This document shows, piece by piece, positions 1 through 12,779 of a DNA stretch of 64,000 nt. The stretch is taken from NCBI RefSeq assembly GCF_002105155.1, contig NW_019029001.1, forward strand, positions 558,001-622,000, read 5' to 3'. The translations under genes were made by a program, and so were the position numbers. The notes below the pieces were generated by a model, which worked only from the letters and a program-made list of their open reading frames with translations, did no database searches and was not told where the DNA came from. This stretch comes from Lobosporangium transversale. Lineage: Eukaryota > Mortierellomycota > Mortierellomycetes > Mortierellales > Mortierellaceae. Position 1 is the first letter of the stretch. The number at the start of each line of letters is the position of its first letter.

Positions 1-2206
1 AGGAAGAAACAGGATATGGTTTAAAAACTCGACTTTATGAAAAGGCTGTCCAAAGGGGCGTCAAAGGAGATGAAGAAGAAAAAAAAGGGATGTGTGGTTG
101 CCCTTTTTTTATTCTATCATTTGTGATGAGCGGAAACGAACGTAATCTCAGTATCCTGTGGGATTGAAGATCGGGAATCAGAAACAAATGGATCTTAAGA
201 TAATGGGAATAAACAAATAATAATAATAATAATAAAAAAAAATAAAAAAAAAAACGTTGAGAAGTGTGTGTGTAAGAAATAAAGAGGATGAGGATGATTA
301 TTGAGATGGTGATGCGTTGTCGTACAAGTTGCGTGCTAATAATCAGCTCAAAGGCAGAACGGAAATATTGGGCGAGAACAGTGGAGAGGATTAGTGATGA
401 AAATGATTCGCGAGCAATGCTGTCCGAGTACAGTTGATGTTGTTAAAGATATCAAGTAGAGTAGGATGGCAATACGTGGCGTTGCAGGAGTATCAGTGAG
501 GGTGTAAGGATGTGGGAGTGTTCTGTTAGAATGAAATGGGAGAAAGAGAGAGAGAAAAGAGAAAGAAAGAGAGGATCAACCGCTAGCCCAGCCCATCGAT
601 GATGATGACTCGGTCTGCCTGTGTCAACACTGGATGAATCTTCTGTGTCTGTGTCTGTCGGTGTTCGGTCTTGATGAGATTCAATCGAGGACCAAATTTG
701 TAGTCACTCGTGAAAGAAAGAAAACCAGTTTAACATTCATTTCATTCGTTATTCAATAAATACAGATGTATTGTATATATTTCTTTAATTATCGTTCGTT
801 TAAATGTTTGTGCTGTTATTATTGTTATTATTTATGTGTCTTCGTTTGCTTTTCAAAAGTCTTCTATCTCTGTGGATCTTCTAGTCTAGTCATGCTTGCA
901 TCCAATTCTTTTTCTGATCTTTATAATTCCTTTTCATCGCTGCGCCCGAATGAATAACAATTTTTTTAAAAAAAAAAAAAAAAAAAAAAACTTGGTTGTT
1001 GGGTATATTTTGCTTTTTTTTTTTTTTTTTTGTTTTTATAGAAACATAATCATCTTTTCTCCTTTCCCACACTTTTTTTTATTTTTTATTTTTTATTTTG
1101 CCTTTCGAGAGTTTGTATAACATTCTTTGGATAAAACTCTTTCTCTGATTTTTTTTTTTTTTATTCCAAATTGTGGAGCAAAGAAATTAATGGCAATGCT
1201 GAAACATGGTATCTCTTTTTTTTTTTTTCTTGTCATCTTCATCTGCCACGGGCCACTGAAACATCCAACTTTTCATTGAAAGATATTTAGTACAACGGGC
1301 TTGTCCGACTTTTAAAGATCTTCTGTTCATGAATAATGGAAATGCATTGACAGATTATTACGAGAGAAGAGTGGCAATCTCAAAACTTCATTGACATTGA
1401 CACATCAAATAAACATGTGGACCGACATGCATATGTCCGTCAAGTAAAGTATATAAAATGACGAATGTTTGTAACCTAGATTTTTTTTTATTTTTTCATG
1501 CGGACGCCTTGTTCGGGCAGTTCCCTTTTATGGAGCTTGCTCTCCTTAGACTGCTCATACAACCCCTCGTCTATGGAACTGTTTCCTCCATGGCCATGGT
1601 GGCTTCAATTTAGATCATAAGGGAGAACCCTTGAATTGAATCTATCAACCATTATCTCTTTTTTACTTTTCTTCCCTATTCTTTGTATTCAAATGATTTA
1701 TACTTGTGTCTGTTCTGCATTCCAAATTTTAGTAAGACATCATGGTACTGAAAAAAAAAAGCTTATCCCGATGGACAGAAATTTTGAGTGAATATATTTT
1801 TACCCCAGATAAAATAATGATAACGACGTCCCATAAGTCTTGTTATGGCTCAGAGAAAAAAAAAGGAACTACTAATCTCCCAGGACAAGATAGTTTTGAA
1901 TGAAGAAAGAGAATGAGGTATTAAAATAAACCACGCGAGAAAATATTGTGCCTGAGAGAAACGTTAGTTCCCGATCAAAAACAAGGTTCAACAACAGTCG
2001 AGATGGATCCATGTTGACAGGATTGGCAGTCTCGAATAAAGAAGAAGTAAAAAAGACAAAGCCCTTGAACAACCAAACTTTCTTCATTAATCATAAGTTC
2101 CTGCATTATGGATCTTTATGACAAAGTACATAGTATTCAACCAATCTCGTGGCAAAGTCAACTTGTCGATCTGCAATAGTCATTTTAAACAGAGGTAATA
2201 GTATAT
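1..2206. other. Gene-free AT-rich left flank
   Basis: No coding region can be supported on either strand. The stretch has A and T runs (for example 968-990 and 1013-1031), purine-rich patches around 540-580, and only short open frames made of homopolymer codons. It may include promoter or UTR of a gene beyond the left edge, but nothing visible shows that. Confidence 0.5.
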
Positions 2207-2371
<165 letters not shown>

Positions 2372-2806
2372 GTGTTGAGTAATTGAAAGGATATTTTTGT
2401 GTCCGATCAGATCTTCCTCTCCACGTCTTTACGTCTTGAACAAACTCGTCAGCTTTATTAATCGCGTACTTGTTAAATCATCCTACACGTCTACACACGT
2501 ACTGCATTCACGAAAATCAATGCAAAACCTCCTTTCTCACCCCAACAACAACAACTCAGCATCATGGAATTATTCGTGCTCTTTTTTTCTCTCTCTCCTT
2601 CTCTCTCTTTATTTTATTTTTTCGTCCATCTCTTTTGCATGTTTCTCCCTCATTAACCTTCATCTAATCCTTACCCTGTCTATCCCGAAGATGTGCAGTC
2701 CTTTTAGTCCATTCTAGACTACTTGGGTATTTGGCATTAGTAGGGCCTCAGGCACAGATTCAAAATGAATTGTTTGACCAAAGAGGAAATGCCGAGCTGC
2801 CCATCG

Positions 2807-2992
2807 TATCGGGCCTTTAATTTTTTTTAAGTCACACACCATGTTCACGTCCGAAAACATGATTATAATTTTTTAATCTAAAAACGATGATTAAATTGAC
2901 TTGGTGACAGACTTTTTTACAAACTAAATTGGTGCCAATCTGTATTCATTCAACAAATGTTGCGGGGTCGTGCCCAATTGAAACGGGCTATA
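2807..2992. mobile_element. Diverged MITE-like element, copy 1
   Basis: This 186-base non-coding element starts TATCGGGCC and ends GGGCTATA. Its interior carries TTTTTAATCTAAAAACGATG (2869-2888). The same block occurs on the opposite strand in the element at 3710-3899, followed in both by similar GATTRAATTG and TTGGTGCCAAT-type sequence. The ends resemble those of the second copy, but this copy is decayed and its terminal inverted repeat is poor. The TA-rich ends suggest a Tc1/mariner or pogo-type non-autonomous element. The class is inferred. Confidence 0.6.
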
Positions 2993-3709
2993 TTTATACA
3001 CATATGGCTCCCTTGTTGCGCGTCAACAAGTGAAAGGTAGGGGGTGAGTAACCCTAAATATTATAAGAGCAGCACCTTTTATACTTCCTTACTTTCAGTT
3101 GGACTTGCTCCCATACATTCAGAGTGTCCACAAGCCAGGACAATAGATTCAGCAGACTTAGGCTTAAATGTCAAGCACATGATTGTCTGGTATCCAGGGT
3201 GTCCCAAAGGGCAGGAACATTATGATTCTATTGAATAAAATCAAAATAAATAAGTGACACATCCAGATGTATGTGGATAAATATATACAGTAGTCCCCAT
3301 GTTGACATCTTGAGTATATAAAGTTTACAATCAGTTTTTTTTTTTTTTTTTTTTTTTTTTGCGGAGTCTCTCACAATTCGAGGTCTAGTCCCAAATGTAA
3401 TCAGAACTGAACAACTGATATATATGTCTATACATAGGACCTGGACACTTGATGATGTTAAACTGGACCTGTTTATAAGGTATTGTACCGAAGTTAGACC
3501 GCTGTACATGCTCATACATAGGAGATTTCTACGCGTATGTGTAGTTCTTGGTATCTCCTTGTGATTGCGCCACCAATATGGGATTATTCAGTCAGTCACG
3601 TGGAAAGTCGGCACAGAAATATTTAAAGTTCACAAGATTCACAGTCTGATCATGTCATGGGGTTTAGACTCTGGAGGTATTCCATCAACTTGCATACGTA
3701 TATAAAATA
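2993..3709. other. Spacer between the two MITE copies, no gene seen
   Basis: There is a 26-base T run at 3335-3360. Neither strand has a convincing coding region. The open frames at 3044-3238 (+) and 3228-3515 (-) resemble no family I know and lack splice support. Confidence 0.4.
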
Positions 3710-3899
3710 TATAGCCCGTTTCATTTGGTCATGATACCTTATATTTTTTGAATACTTTCGAGTGTATTGGCAGCCAATTGGCTCGCTTGTTGCGAGTATT
3801 GTTGCAAGTCCGTCACGTAGTGAAATGCCACCAGAACAATTCAATCATCGTTTTTAGATTAAAAATATAAGGTATCATGACCAAATGAAATTGGCGATA
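3710..3899. mobile_element. MITE with about 40-bp terminal inverted repeats, copy 2
   Basis: A 190-base element. The left arm (3710-3748) and the reverse complement of the right arm (3861-3899) share a perfect block of about 30 bases beginning TTTCATTTGGTCATGATACC. The outermost bases are TATAGCCCG against TATCGCCAA. Flanking DNA is TA-rich, so a TA target duplication is possible but cannot be proven here. There is no coding capacity. The core matches the element at 2807-2992 in inverted orientation, so this is a dispersed family and not a chance hairpin. Confidence 0.75.
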
Positions 3900-5061
3900 T
3901 ATGTATATAGTGTAAAAATATACATTACACATATACCTCCGCGACTTTTCCCGTGTTCATCAATGTTTATCTGTGTTTGTAGGCTCATCTAACAAATCTA
4001 ACATGTATAAACATGAATAATATATTTTTATGTGTACATACTGCATAACTGGTCAGAGATAGTATATATAAATATATATATAAACACATCTCTATATATA
4101 TAAATATTTATACAAATAAACACCTATACTTTTGTTACATTCCAGAGATGGGCGAAGCATTTATTGGATTGACAGCTAGTAAGACCTTCATCGTATAAAT
4201 AGGATCCTTTTGCTCACTATTTCCTTTAAAGAAAAAAAGAAAAAAAAAATAGTTAGCGATAGCTCGCTATTCTCTTGCTTTGAACCAACTATAAATTAAG
4301 AAAATTGATTGAAATAGAATGGGCCTAGTGCTTAGTACGTTCCCTTGAGATACAAAGTCTGGATGCTGGAATGAATAACATTTCTAGTACGAGGCTTTTC
4401 ATTTTTGTATCTCTTTTTTTTTATTGAGTGTCATATAGTTTCATTGTAGTGAAATTCTATTAGGACTTGAATGATGCCGAGGGAGGTCGGACAAAAAAAA
4501 AAAAAGTTACATCTAAGTTTCCTTTTCTTTTACATCAGCTACTCCTAAACTTTCATTTTCGCACCATGCAGCGATAGCTTTTTTTTTTTATAAATTTCTG
4601 CTTGCCCTAAATAGAATAAGAGAGCAGAAAAAAAAAAAAAAAAAAAAAAAAGAGCAGGCATTATTGGTAGGACAGGAATTGGTATGCATCTCGATCTTGA
4701 AGCGCGATTCGTTGCATGTAGACTCATTTACTTGCCCTGCTTGCTCTCCTCCCCCTAATGACCCCTCTCTCATCTTTTTTGCAAGAAGTATGGGGATGCT
4801 AGTGAGCATCCAATAGGCCTCTGTATTCTGGCTCTTCTACATTTTTCATGTCTATACACCCTTTTTCTTTTTCTTACCATCGCTCTCCCTGTTTCTCTTT
4901 CTCTTCTTTTCTTTCTTTCTTCCACTCTTTTTTTTTTTTTTTTTTTTTTTCTTCGTTTCACTTTACATCACCACCACTCCAATATTTAAATACCCCCACT
5001 TCTTTAATATTTAAACCCATCTTCTTCATTTACTCTATTAACACCCCATCTCATCTTCATA
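3900..5061. other. Intergenic DNA and upstream region of alpha-tubulin 1
   Basis: AT-rich, with (TA)n-like patches at about 4060-4110, an A run at 4629-4651 and a T run at 4929-4951. The last 100 bases are a C/T-rich strand with two AATATTTAAA-like motifs before the tubulin ATG, typical of a fungal promoter or leader. No gene is seen. Confidence 0.4.
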
Positions 5062-6737
5062 ATGCGTGAAATTGTCTCACTACATATCGGTCAGGTAAAA
5101 TAACGCTTTATTTGATTGTTTAAAAGAAAAAAGGAAGGAAAGGAAGGAAATTAAGAAAGGCGTTCTCAGACTGACATTTTTATTATTATTATTATTATTA
5201 TTTGTTTTTTTTTCCTTTATAGGCCGGAATTCAGATCGGAAATGCATGCTGGGAACTTTACTGTCTTGAACATGGCATTGCACCTGATGGCACCAGGTAA
5301 TTTAAAAGAAAGGAAAAAAAAAAATCCTGTATTACCACACTGTTGATGGTTACACCAAGAGAAAGAAAGCGCGACTGAGATGAATCTCATCCTTCATTAG
5401 AAACGCGGACGCACCCGAGTCCACCCCTGGTACCTTCTTTGCCGAGGGAAGCAATGGAAAATTTGTCCCACGAACTGGTAAGGTCTTTGCTACTATCTCA
5501 AATCCTAAAAAAAAAGAAAAAGGAAAAACAATGTCTCAACAATTTTTTTTTTTCTTTTTTCTTTTTTCTTTTCATTTTTGGGATAGTCCTTGTGGATCTT
5601 GAAGAGACAGTAGTAGACGAGGTTCGCAATGGCAGGTACAAGAACCTGTTCCATCCAGAATCCCTCATCTCCCATCGTGAGGATGCTTCCAACAACTACG
5701 CTCGTGGCCATTACACTATCGGCAAAGAGTTGATTGATCCCGTCATGGACAGAATTCGTAAAGTTACCGACAACTGTAGTGGTCTTCAGGGTTTCATTCT
5801 TTTCCATTCCTTCGGTGGTGGTACGGGTTCAGGTCTTGGCGCACTCTTACTTGAGCGTCTTGCCCTAGACTATGGTAAAAAAGCTAAACTCGAATTCGCT
5901 GTTTACCCTGCTCCTCGTATTGCCACCTCTGTGGTGGAGCCCTATAACTCCGTCTTGACCACACATGCGACCTTGGATCAAGCAGATTGTACATTCATGG
6001 TCGATAACGAAGCCATCTATGAGATCTGTCGTCAGAAATTGAACGTGGAACGTCCTAATTATACAAACCTCAACCGAATGATTGCCCAGGTGGTCTCTTC
6101 AATCACACTCTCTTTGCGATTCCCTGGCTCCTTGAACGTGGACATGAACGAGTTCCAGACTAATTTGGTGCCCTTCCCCCGTATCCATTTCCCTTTGATC
6201 TCCTATGCCCCCATCCTGTCTAAAGGCAAGGCGCTCCATGAACAATCTTCGGTCAGCGAGATTACTGCAGCTTGTTTTGAACGATCCAGTCAGATGGTCA
6301 ACTGTGATGCTCGTCTGGGCAAATATATGGCTTGCTGTCTCTTGTACCGTGGAGATGTCATTCCCAAGGATGTGACCAGTGCCATCAATACTATCAAGAC
6401 CAAGAGTTCAATTCAGTTTGTAGATTGGTGCCCTACTGGCTTCAAGGTCGGCATTAATCAACAACAGGCAGCAGTTGTCCCTGAAAGTGAAGTCGCTGCT
6501 GCTACCCGATCCGTCTGTATGCTCAGTAACACCACCTCTATCGCCACTGCCTGGACACAATTGGACCGAAAGTTTGATCTCATGTATGCAAAACGTGCTT
6601 TCGTGCACTGGTATGTCGGAGAGGGTATGGAAGAAGGCGAGTTCTCAGAGGCGCGTGAGGATCTCGCTGCTCTGGAGAAGGATTACGCAGAGGTTTCAGG
6701 TGATGGTGCAGCAGAAGTTGAACATGACGAGTACTAA
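5062..6737 (+). CDS. Alpha-tubulin, divergent paralog
   Basis: Alpha-tubulin pairs with beta-tubulin to build microtubules. Exons are 5062-5094, 5223-5296, 5401-5477 and 5587-6737, giving 444 residues (the usual length is about 450). The N-terminus [11 protein letters not shown], the nucleotide-binding GGGTGSG (residues about 138-144), the catalytic-loop Glu in NEFQTNLVP and the C-terminal [11 protein letters not shown] with a terminal EY are all present. The loop after strand S1 is rewritten: the second copy has NVASDKKA where this one has TRNADAPE, so the acetylatable Lys40 is absent, and [12 protein letters not shown] is replaced by [12 protein letters not shown]. Many substitutions against the copy at 20853 suggest a specialised isotype. 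The frame is intact, so it is probably expressed. The first two introns sit at the same positions and phases as in the other copy. Confidence 0.93.
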
Positions 6738-6933
6738 AATAACCTCGTCCACTGCGTAATTATGAAACATTCAAGCATGATACCGCCTCCCCTCTCCTCC
6801 AGCAACAAAGAGCATTTATTTTCTTTGTCAATTGCTTTCATGTAGTGTATTAATTAGATAGAGAACAAATAATAATAATAATATATATAAAGACAACTGA
6901 AAAGAAAACATTTGCAAAAATGCGTTTGATTGT

Positions 6934-8960
6934 CTAAGAAAAGTATTGAATTTCAAGGCCTACGGTTTTGACTATAGGATCTTGGGTATGAGGCGAAAAC
7001 ACATGTCCTACAAACCCGAGGCTGAACAATAGCTTATTGAATCGACCTTCCCACATGATGGCTAAACCAGATTGCACGCCTAATCGAGCCTTGATCACTC
7101 CAATGACAGGCTGTTTTTCCTTCGTCTCAGTTGTTGCTACTGTAGCGGGCAGATCGGGCATACCCACAGTCTTCGGGAATGGGATATCATCTTTCTCTTG
7201 CGCAGCAGCAACAACAACCGCTGTGGACGATTTCTTGCTTTCACGAATCCACCATTCAAATCCTGCGGTCAGCTCACTATCATAACTGTAGAGATTGAAA
7301 TCAAACCGTGAACAAAGTCCCAAATCTGGATGGACTTGAGCTGCGTAGCTACTGGAGACATGGCCCATGATTGGATTTAATGTTTGAGTAATAGTAATAG
7401 GAACGTAGTTTTGGTGTTGTTCTGGAGCGGTGGATGTTGGGTAATGTAGCGTTGTAGGGTTTTCTGATGATATATCAGCGGGCGCCAGTGGGGGAAGCGT
7501 CCTGTAACGTAACCCTGTTGAAACTATGAGTATTAAAGAAAAAAGGAATGGCAATCAAATTAAATAACGGACAAGAGATGGCTTATTGGCGAATGGCCCA
7601 ATGAAATAAAAACATAGTATTGTATAAATGACATACATCCTCCAAGTTTTTCGGTTGCACTGTAGTAAAGCTCAGCACCAACTGACCAGTACCCTCGGAT
7701 CCTTTCTGATGGTACTATCCATTCCTCGGGCATCTCCTCATCCAAGTACCCCGCACGGCTTGAATCAACCTTACTACTAATATCACTGTTGGGGTCCCTT
7801 GAAAGGTCTGATGTCGGTATTACAGTTGATTTAGATAATGGTGATGATGATCTCGATGTGGAACTAGTAGCTAGCGTAGAATCCTCAGACTGCTGTTCAG
7901 GTTTAACAGAGCTACTGTCCTGATTTTCTAGTAATACCTTTTCTATGCATTCTTCCTGCTGTAGCTGCCGGTGTCGACGAAGGCGGCTCTCCTGAAGCAT
8001 GCTTTCATAAGAGTCATCAAAATCCTTGCCAAAGTTATACAACCCGCGAATGCCGATCAATCCATCATCCGTTGTAAATGACATTTCTGCACAATATTTG
8101 CCCTTATCGTACTGATACTGTGCTGAAAGCTATATGTACATGTTTATATATAAGTGATAGGATCGAGTCAACAACTCCCATACGTCGCTTCGCCTACTCA
8201 GTCCTGCATTTTTTTTTTTTTTTTTTTTTTTTGCGATACAAATATGTTTTATGGGTGATAATGATACCTTACATGAGATGCGCTCCTGGATGCTGGATCA
8301 CTGATTCCTGAAATGACATACTGTCTATGTTTTGAAATGCGCCGACTATACAATGCCTCCAATCTTGCGTTCGCCAAATTAATCCGTCCACAAAGCAAAT
8401 AGTCTGTAATAAAGAATAAAAAGAACTATTAAAAAAAAAAAAAAAAAAAAATCCATGAAATCTTTCCTGAATTAATAAAGGATCATTTTTTACCTTTCCG
8501 TTTCTTCCCATCCTGGTCAAGCTCTGTCCATTGATCTGCTTCGCGGATGGAGTGATCCAAGCAGATAATCCGGAATCGGTCAACTAAATGTCGAAATCGA
8601 ACTGAAGCAGAGTCGTCGATTGGCAATGCCCTGGAAGTAAACAGATAGCCCAGTGAACCCTCCAGGATCGGAAGCGCATTCATTGTAGTGGTGGTTTTGA
8701 ACACAGTACTAGGAAGTTTTGACAGACGTAATGACAATCCCTGTGGTGCTTGGAAATCCAATAATGCTATAAAATGGAAAACATGATAATAAAAAAAAGT
8801 TAGGATAGCGCAGCGTACTTGTAATGTTACTTGGCAGTTTTCTTTTTCTTTTTCCTTCTTTACCTCGCGTGGTTGCACAAAGATGAGAGTATTGATTATC
8901 TTCGTTCCAGCCAGAGGCACGATAGTACCGCCGGAGACAGTACTCCATAAAGTCGTACAT
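6934..8960 (-). CDS. MDM10: Mitochondrial distribution and morphology protein 10
   Basis: MDM10 is a beta-barrel of the mitochondrial outer membrane. It belongs to the ERMES tether between ER and mitochondria and also works with the SAM assembly complex. Exons (minus strand) are 8960-8864, 8766-8494, 8403-8273, 8117-7637 and 7523-6934, giving 523 residues. Recognised motifs in order are MYDFMEYCLRRYYRASGWNE at the N-terminus, LLDFQAPQGLSLRL, a segment with RINLANARLEALYSRR, YQYDKGKY, LIGIRGLYNFG, WSVGAELYYSATEKLGG and STGLRYRTLP, with LNPIMGHVSSSYAA near the end. A Ser/Thr-rich insert of roughly 100 residues follows the RGLYNFG motif, as in other fungal homologs. The acceptor of exon 4 was chosen because it restores YQYDKGKY in phase. 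The gene is convergent with alpha-tubulin 1. Confidence 0.92.
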
Positions 8961-9269
8961 TGTGTGCGAAGCCAGTTCTGGGCTGTAAAATCCTTATCAA
9001 CTGAAAGCGAGGGATTTATTTAATTGTTTCTATTGACACGTATCTACTGCTGAGAATAACGTTCTTTGTATTGAGAGACTATGTGTAGTGTGGTATATAA
9101 TCAAAACTAGTAATGATGTTGGAGCTAGATTGAATTAAGAGTGGAGACGTGTGGATGCGAATATGATCAATCGATCAGTTTTGTGATCGGAAACTAAGAC
9201 AGCATGAAGGCGAGAGCAGCACAATCTCGGCCCAATTACGTCACCGGCCCAAAAATTAATTTAAACTTT
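8961..9269. other. Upstream region of MDM10
   Basis: 309 bases between the MDM10 start and the 3' end of the transposase relic. It contains no open frame or motif that I can support. Confidence 0.4.
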
Positions 9270-10968
9270 CTAATATGATATTAGACGCCGATATTCGACA
9301 AACATTTCCATGCTGGTCACCACATTGTTGAAGTGAGTTGTAAGCTCAGGATCATGAACTATGTTGTCCGGATCTTCCGTAGTGTCCAAAAGCCCTTCGA
9401 GGGTTTCTTGAAAATCATTGGGCTTGACATTCTCTTGATCTGGCCCCATAGTGTCCTCACCACTTTCATGATCCGGATCTGTTATCGGCGATGAAGAAAC
9501 TTCTTGAAGAATCGTTCTCACAACTGTGCGGCTAGGAAGCTCGACAGGGATCTCCCGCAGGATTGGTTGTTCTATGTCCAAAGGCTTTGGATGAATATAA
9601 TCTAAGTCCAATTCATCTTCCTCAAAACCACTTTCGTCTAAGAAATCAGATTCAGAGCGAGATATAAAGATATCCTTATAATCTTCATGCTTTAAGGCCT
9701 TTTCGATGGCTTCCATAACTGATAGGGATGGTTCTTCGCTTCCGTACGTTTCAATATAGTTAAGAACCGCAAAATCATCTTGCTTGGAAATGAACTCACT
9801 GTCGCCTCTGTACTTGGTTATGAGTTCTCTCTTTAAGCGGTCAATATGACCTTTTTTGTTTGTTTCGACGCCAAGACTCAACAGCCTCTGCTTGTGGTTG
9901 TCTGGAATGACGGGGACCTTGCCGAAGTCCTTGCGGATACATTCAGTAGTAATCGTGTCCTAGGCTTTGAAGAGAAATGGCCAGAGTAACCTATTGATGT
10001 TTTCGTCTCGCTCGATGTAGCGCGCAGCCATTTCAAGCATGAGCCGACTGTAGTGAGCCTTGAAACAACGAATGACTCCAGCACCCATTGGCTGTGTAAG
10101 TGATGCAGTGTTTGGTGGAAGACGCACAATGGTAATATTGGTGAGACCGACGCATTCGCAGCCTTTATTACCCGGTGCGCTGCCAATCAGCAGGGTAATC
10201 TCCCGTCCCTGCTGTCTATTTCATCGTCAAACTCTTGGAGCTACTCTCATAGCCCACTTTCAAAGGATGAGAGGGCTTCATTTGGCAGGAACCCGAAGAG
10301 TTGTTACAAAACAAAATGGATACTCGAACCACGCGCACAATCTTGCGGCCATGGACAGGCTCGGTAGCAAGGGTCTTATCTGCCATGGCATTGAAAAAGA
10401 GACTGATTTCGTCACAGTTATAAATGTTCTCGGAGTCAAATCGAGTGAGCTCATTCTGAATTTCCTGAATCCGGCCTTGCCGTTTCGAGAGGTCAACAGA
10501 ACCACTTTCTCCATGTGTAACAAATCCTTCGATCCCCGTCCGTAACTTGAACTTGTCTAGCCAACCGCGGGAAAAGTCGAGGGGTTCAGGGCGTAGCCCT
10601 GAGTGGTAGTACTCCTTGATGATGATCCATATCCCGGCCGCAGTCCCTTGCAGACGGGCAGCAGTGACATTAATTTCCATTGAAAGGTGGTGAAATGCTT
10701 AGATGCCCCTTACCTTAATTGTTCTCAACAAAGCTTTCAGTATTCAGAATTCAGTGCGCACTCAGTTTGACTTGCTTATTAAACCAGTGAATTAATATGA
10801 CGTCCAATCCACTGACTTTTCTCTTTCGAATACGTGTCAAACGCTAGGAAGCTAGAGAAGAGAGACTCTGATAATATTAAAGGTAGTAATCCGCCTTTTT
10901 GAGGATCCACTAGACTGTATAAGGGTTGATACCATACATCTTCGCAATCGACCTGTCCGATGCATATG
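9270..10968 (-). pseudogene. Pogo/Tigger-like DDE transposase relic
   Basis: Reading right to left on the minus strand, pieces of one transposase appear in changing frames. The first is a pipsqueak-type helix-turn-helix at 10960-10877 (SIAKMYGINPYTV, then a stop, then WILKKADYYL). A CENP-B-type HTH piece at 10680-10530 contains RGWLDKFKLRTGIEGF. Next comes the first catalytic block IYNCDEISLFFNAMADKTLA. A further block near 10190-9960 reads LTNITIVRLPPNTASLTQPM, followed by GAGVIRCFKAHYSRLML. The tail to 9270 is an open acidic stretch. Stops and frameshifts separate the blocks, and the second catalytic Asp (DNAPSH in relatives) reads GSAPGN, so the protein is dead. I could not find convincing terminal inverted repeats. 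Confidence 0.8.
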
Positions 10969-11247
10969 GATTTCTAGCGAAACTTCATGATAAAGGCGTG
11001 CCTAGGTTAAATATATTTTCAAGCTTGCTTATGATCTTCGGCTCCGCAATATCAGAAAAAATCCAAATTAGAGCGGCTTAAATATATTTTTGACTAGTAT
11101 AAATATTATTATTCTGTTCGTTTAATGATCAAAAGGACTCATTCAAGGAGTTCATCATATTGTCTTGATAGTATGCTATATGTCTTTTTTTTTTTTTTTT
11201 TTTTTTTAAAAAAAAATCATCACATTATTTCGTTTCAATACGCGTTA

Positions 11248-12748
11248 TTACTGTCCTGCCCGTGCTGTGCTTCGGCCAGTGTTATCAGTTGTGCGCGTTG
11301 TTTGTGCTCCAACTCGGCCTTGGCTCTCTCGTCTCAACCGCACGGGTCGGGATGAAACAGGAGAGCGACTCAGAAGACTGGCCTCGGTGAAATCTTCCTC
11401 TCCAAATGAAATGTTTCCATCGTCGTCATCGTCATCGTCATCATCTGCCTCTTCAGCAACGTACTCATCATCCTCTTCCGTATATTCTGATTCTACTGCT
11501 GCACGACGACGCCCGCCATTGTCCCCTCGACTCTGCGACATTTGGAACTCTGAAGATCGTTCTGAAAGTAATGAAGGAGGAGGAGGAGGGGGTGGGTGCA
11601 GACTAGACGAAGTGGTCATGGACATGTCGATACCACCCCTTACAATACGTCTTGAGCTCTCTGTAGTTGTTGTGCTTCCAGATGTTGATGCACCGTCGTC
11701 CGTCTCTACGACTGTGCCACGATGCTGACGTTGTGTTGTGGCTGCGGTCGTGGTCGTAATTGGGATAGTAGTGGGAATGCTGCGTTGTTGCCTTTCTGTT
11801 GTTTCTCTTGTGGAACGTGATCCAAGGAGTGAAGCATCTCCGATGCCGGCACCAGCTTCATGGCGACGCTGCAAAGGTGTCTGAGGTCTCTCTGGAACAA
11901 CTGCATCATCTTCAAGCGCTTGATCCTCGTCGTCCTCCATTTCATCATGATCAAAAATCAAGTCTCTTGCTACGCCTCGCGAAGTCCTGCCTAATTCTTC
12001 TTCTTCAAACTCATTATCAGATTCAGTATTGGCTTTTTGCCTTTGGATCTGAACTTGCGGTTGGCGAGGTGTTGTACCTGATGGGAAGATTGGAGTTGCA
12101 CTTCCCATCTCCGGGTGTCCGCGCAACAACTGCTGCTGCTCTCCAAGCTGTCCCGGTTGAGTTCCTTGTACACCTGGTCCAGTGCGCATTTGATGCGCGA
12201 TCGCCAAAGCCTCAGAATCGCTACCAAACCAGCCTGCAAGCACCTGCCAGGTAATCACCGAGAAGATGATCTCCCAGAAGATAAAGACCGCCATAAAAAC
12301 CAGTGCAGTAGAGACCTTGTAGTAGTACATGAAATATCTGGTGAAGGGTGTAGTGACGGTGGATGATAGTTATTATTAATGATATAATACTGAACCCTAC
12401 CTCATTTCGCTTGTAATTTTTTTTTTTTTCCCTACCTGAGGCCATGGAAGTGGGCATCAATGTGGATAGTAGTTTTGTAAACTTGGAGGTCAGGACTTGA
12501 AATTTCCACGCGCGCACGAGCCACAGGATTGACAGCATCTTCGACATAATTCTCAACCAATGGGACCCGGAGGACTTGGTCCTCTTTGGACCACTCCAAG
12601 ACCAATGGAACTGCTCTCCACGCCGTACGCATGAGTTTTAATGGTAGGGACTGGTAGGTGAGGATGGCCTAGAATTTCATCGTAAATCATATTAAAGTAT
12701 AGGGAGAATTAATACATTTGCATCATTTGCTCATCTGTTTTGAAACCG

Positions 12749-12779
<31 letters not shown>

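Noticed and set aside
1872-2087. Minus-strand open frame of 71 codons in the left flank
   Set aside because: No homology is recognised, no splice partners fit, and composition is like the non-coding flank.
6934-8960. MDM10 as two or three separate genes
   Set aside because: The open frames look like independent small genes, but the splice sites join them in phase and the joined product follows MDM10 from its first to its last conserved motif.
10060-10545. Plus-strand open frame of 161 codons
   Set aside because: It is antisense to the transposase relic, whose minus-strand motifs explain the open frame.
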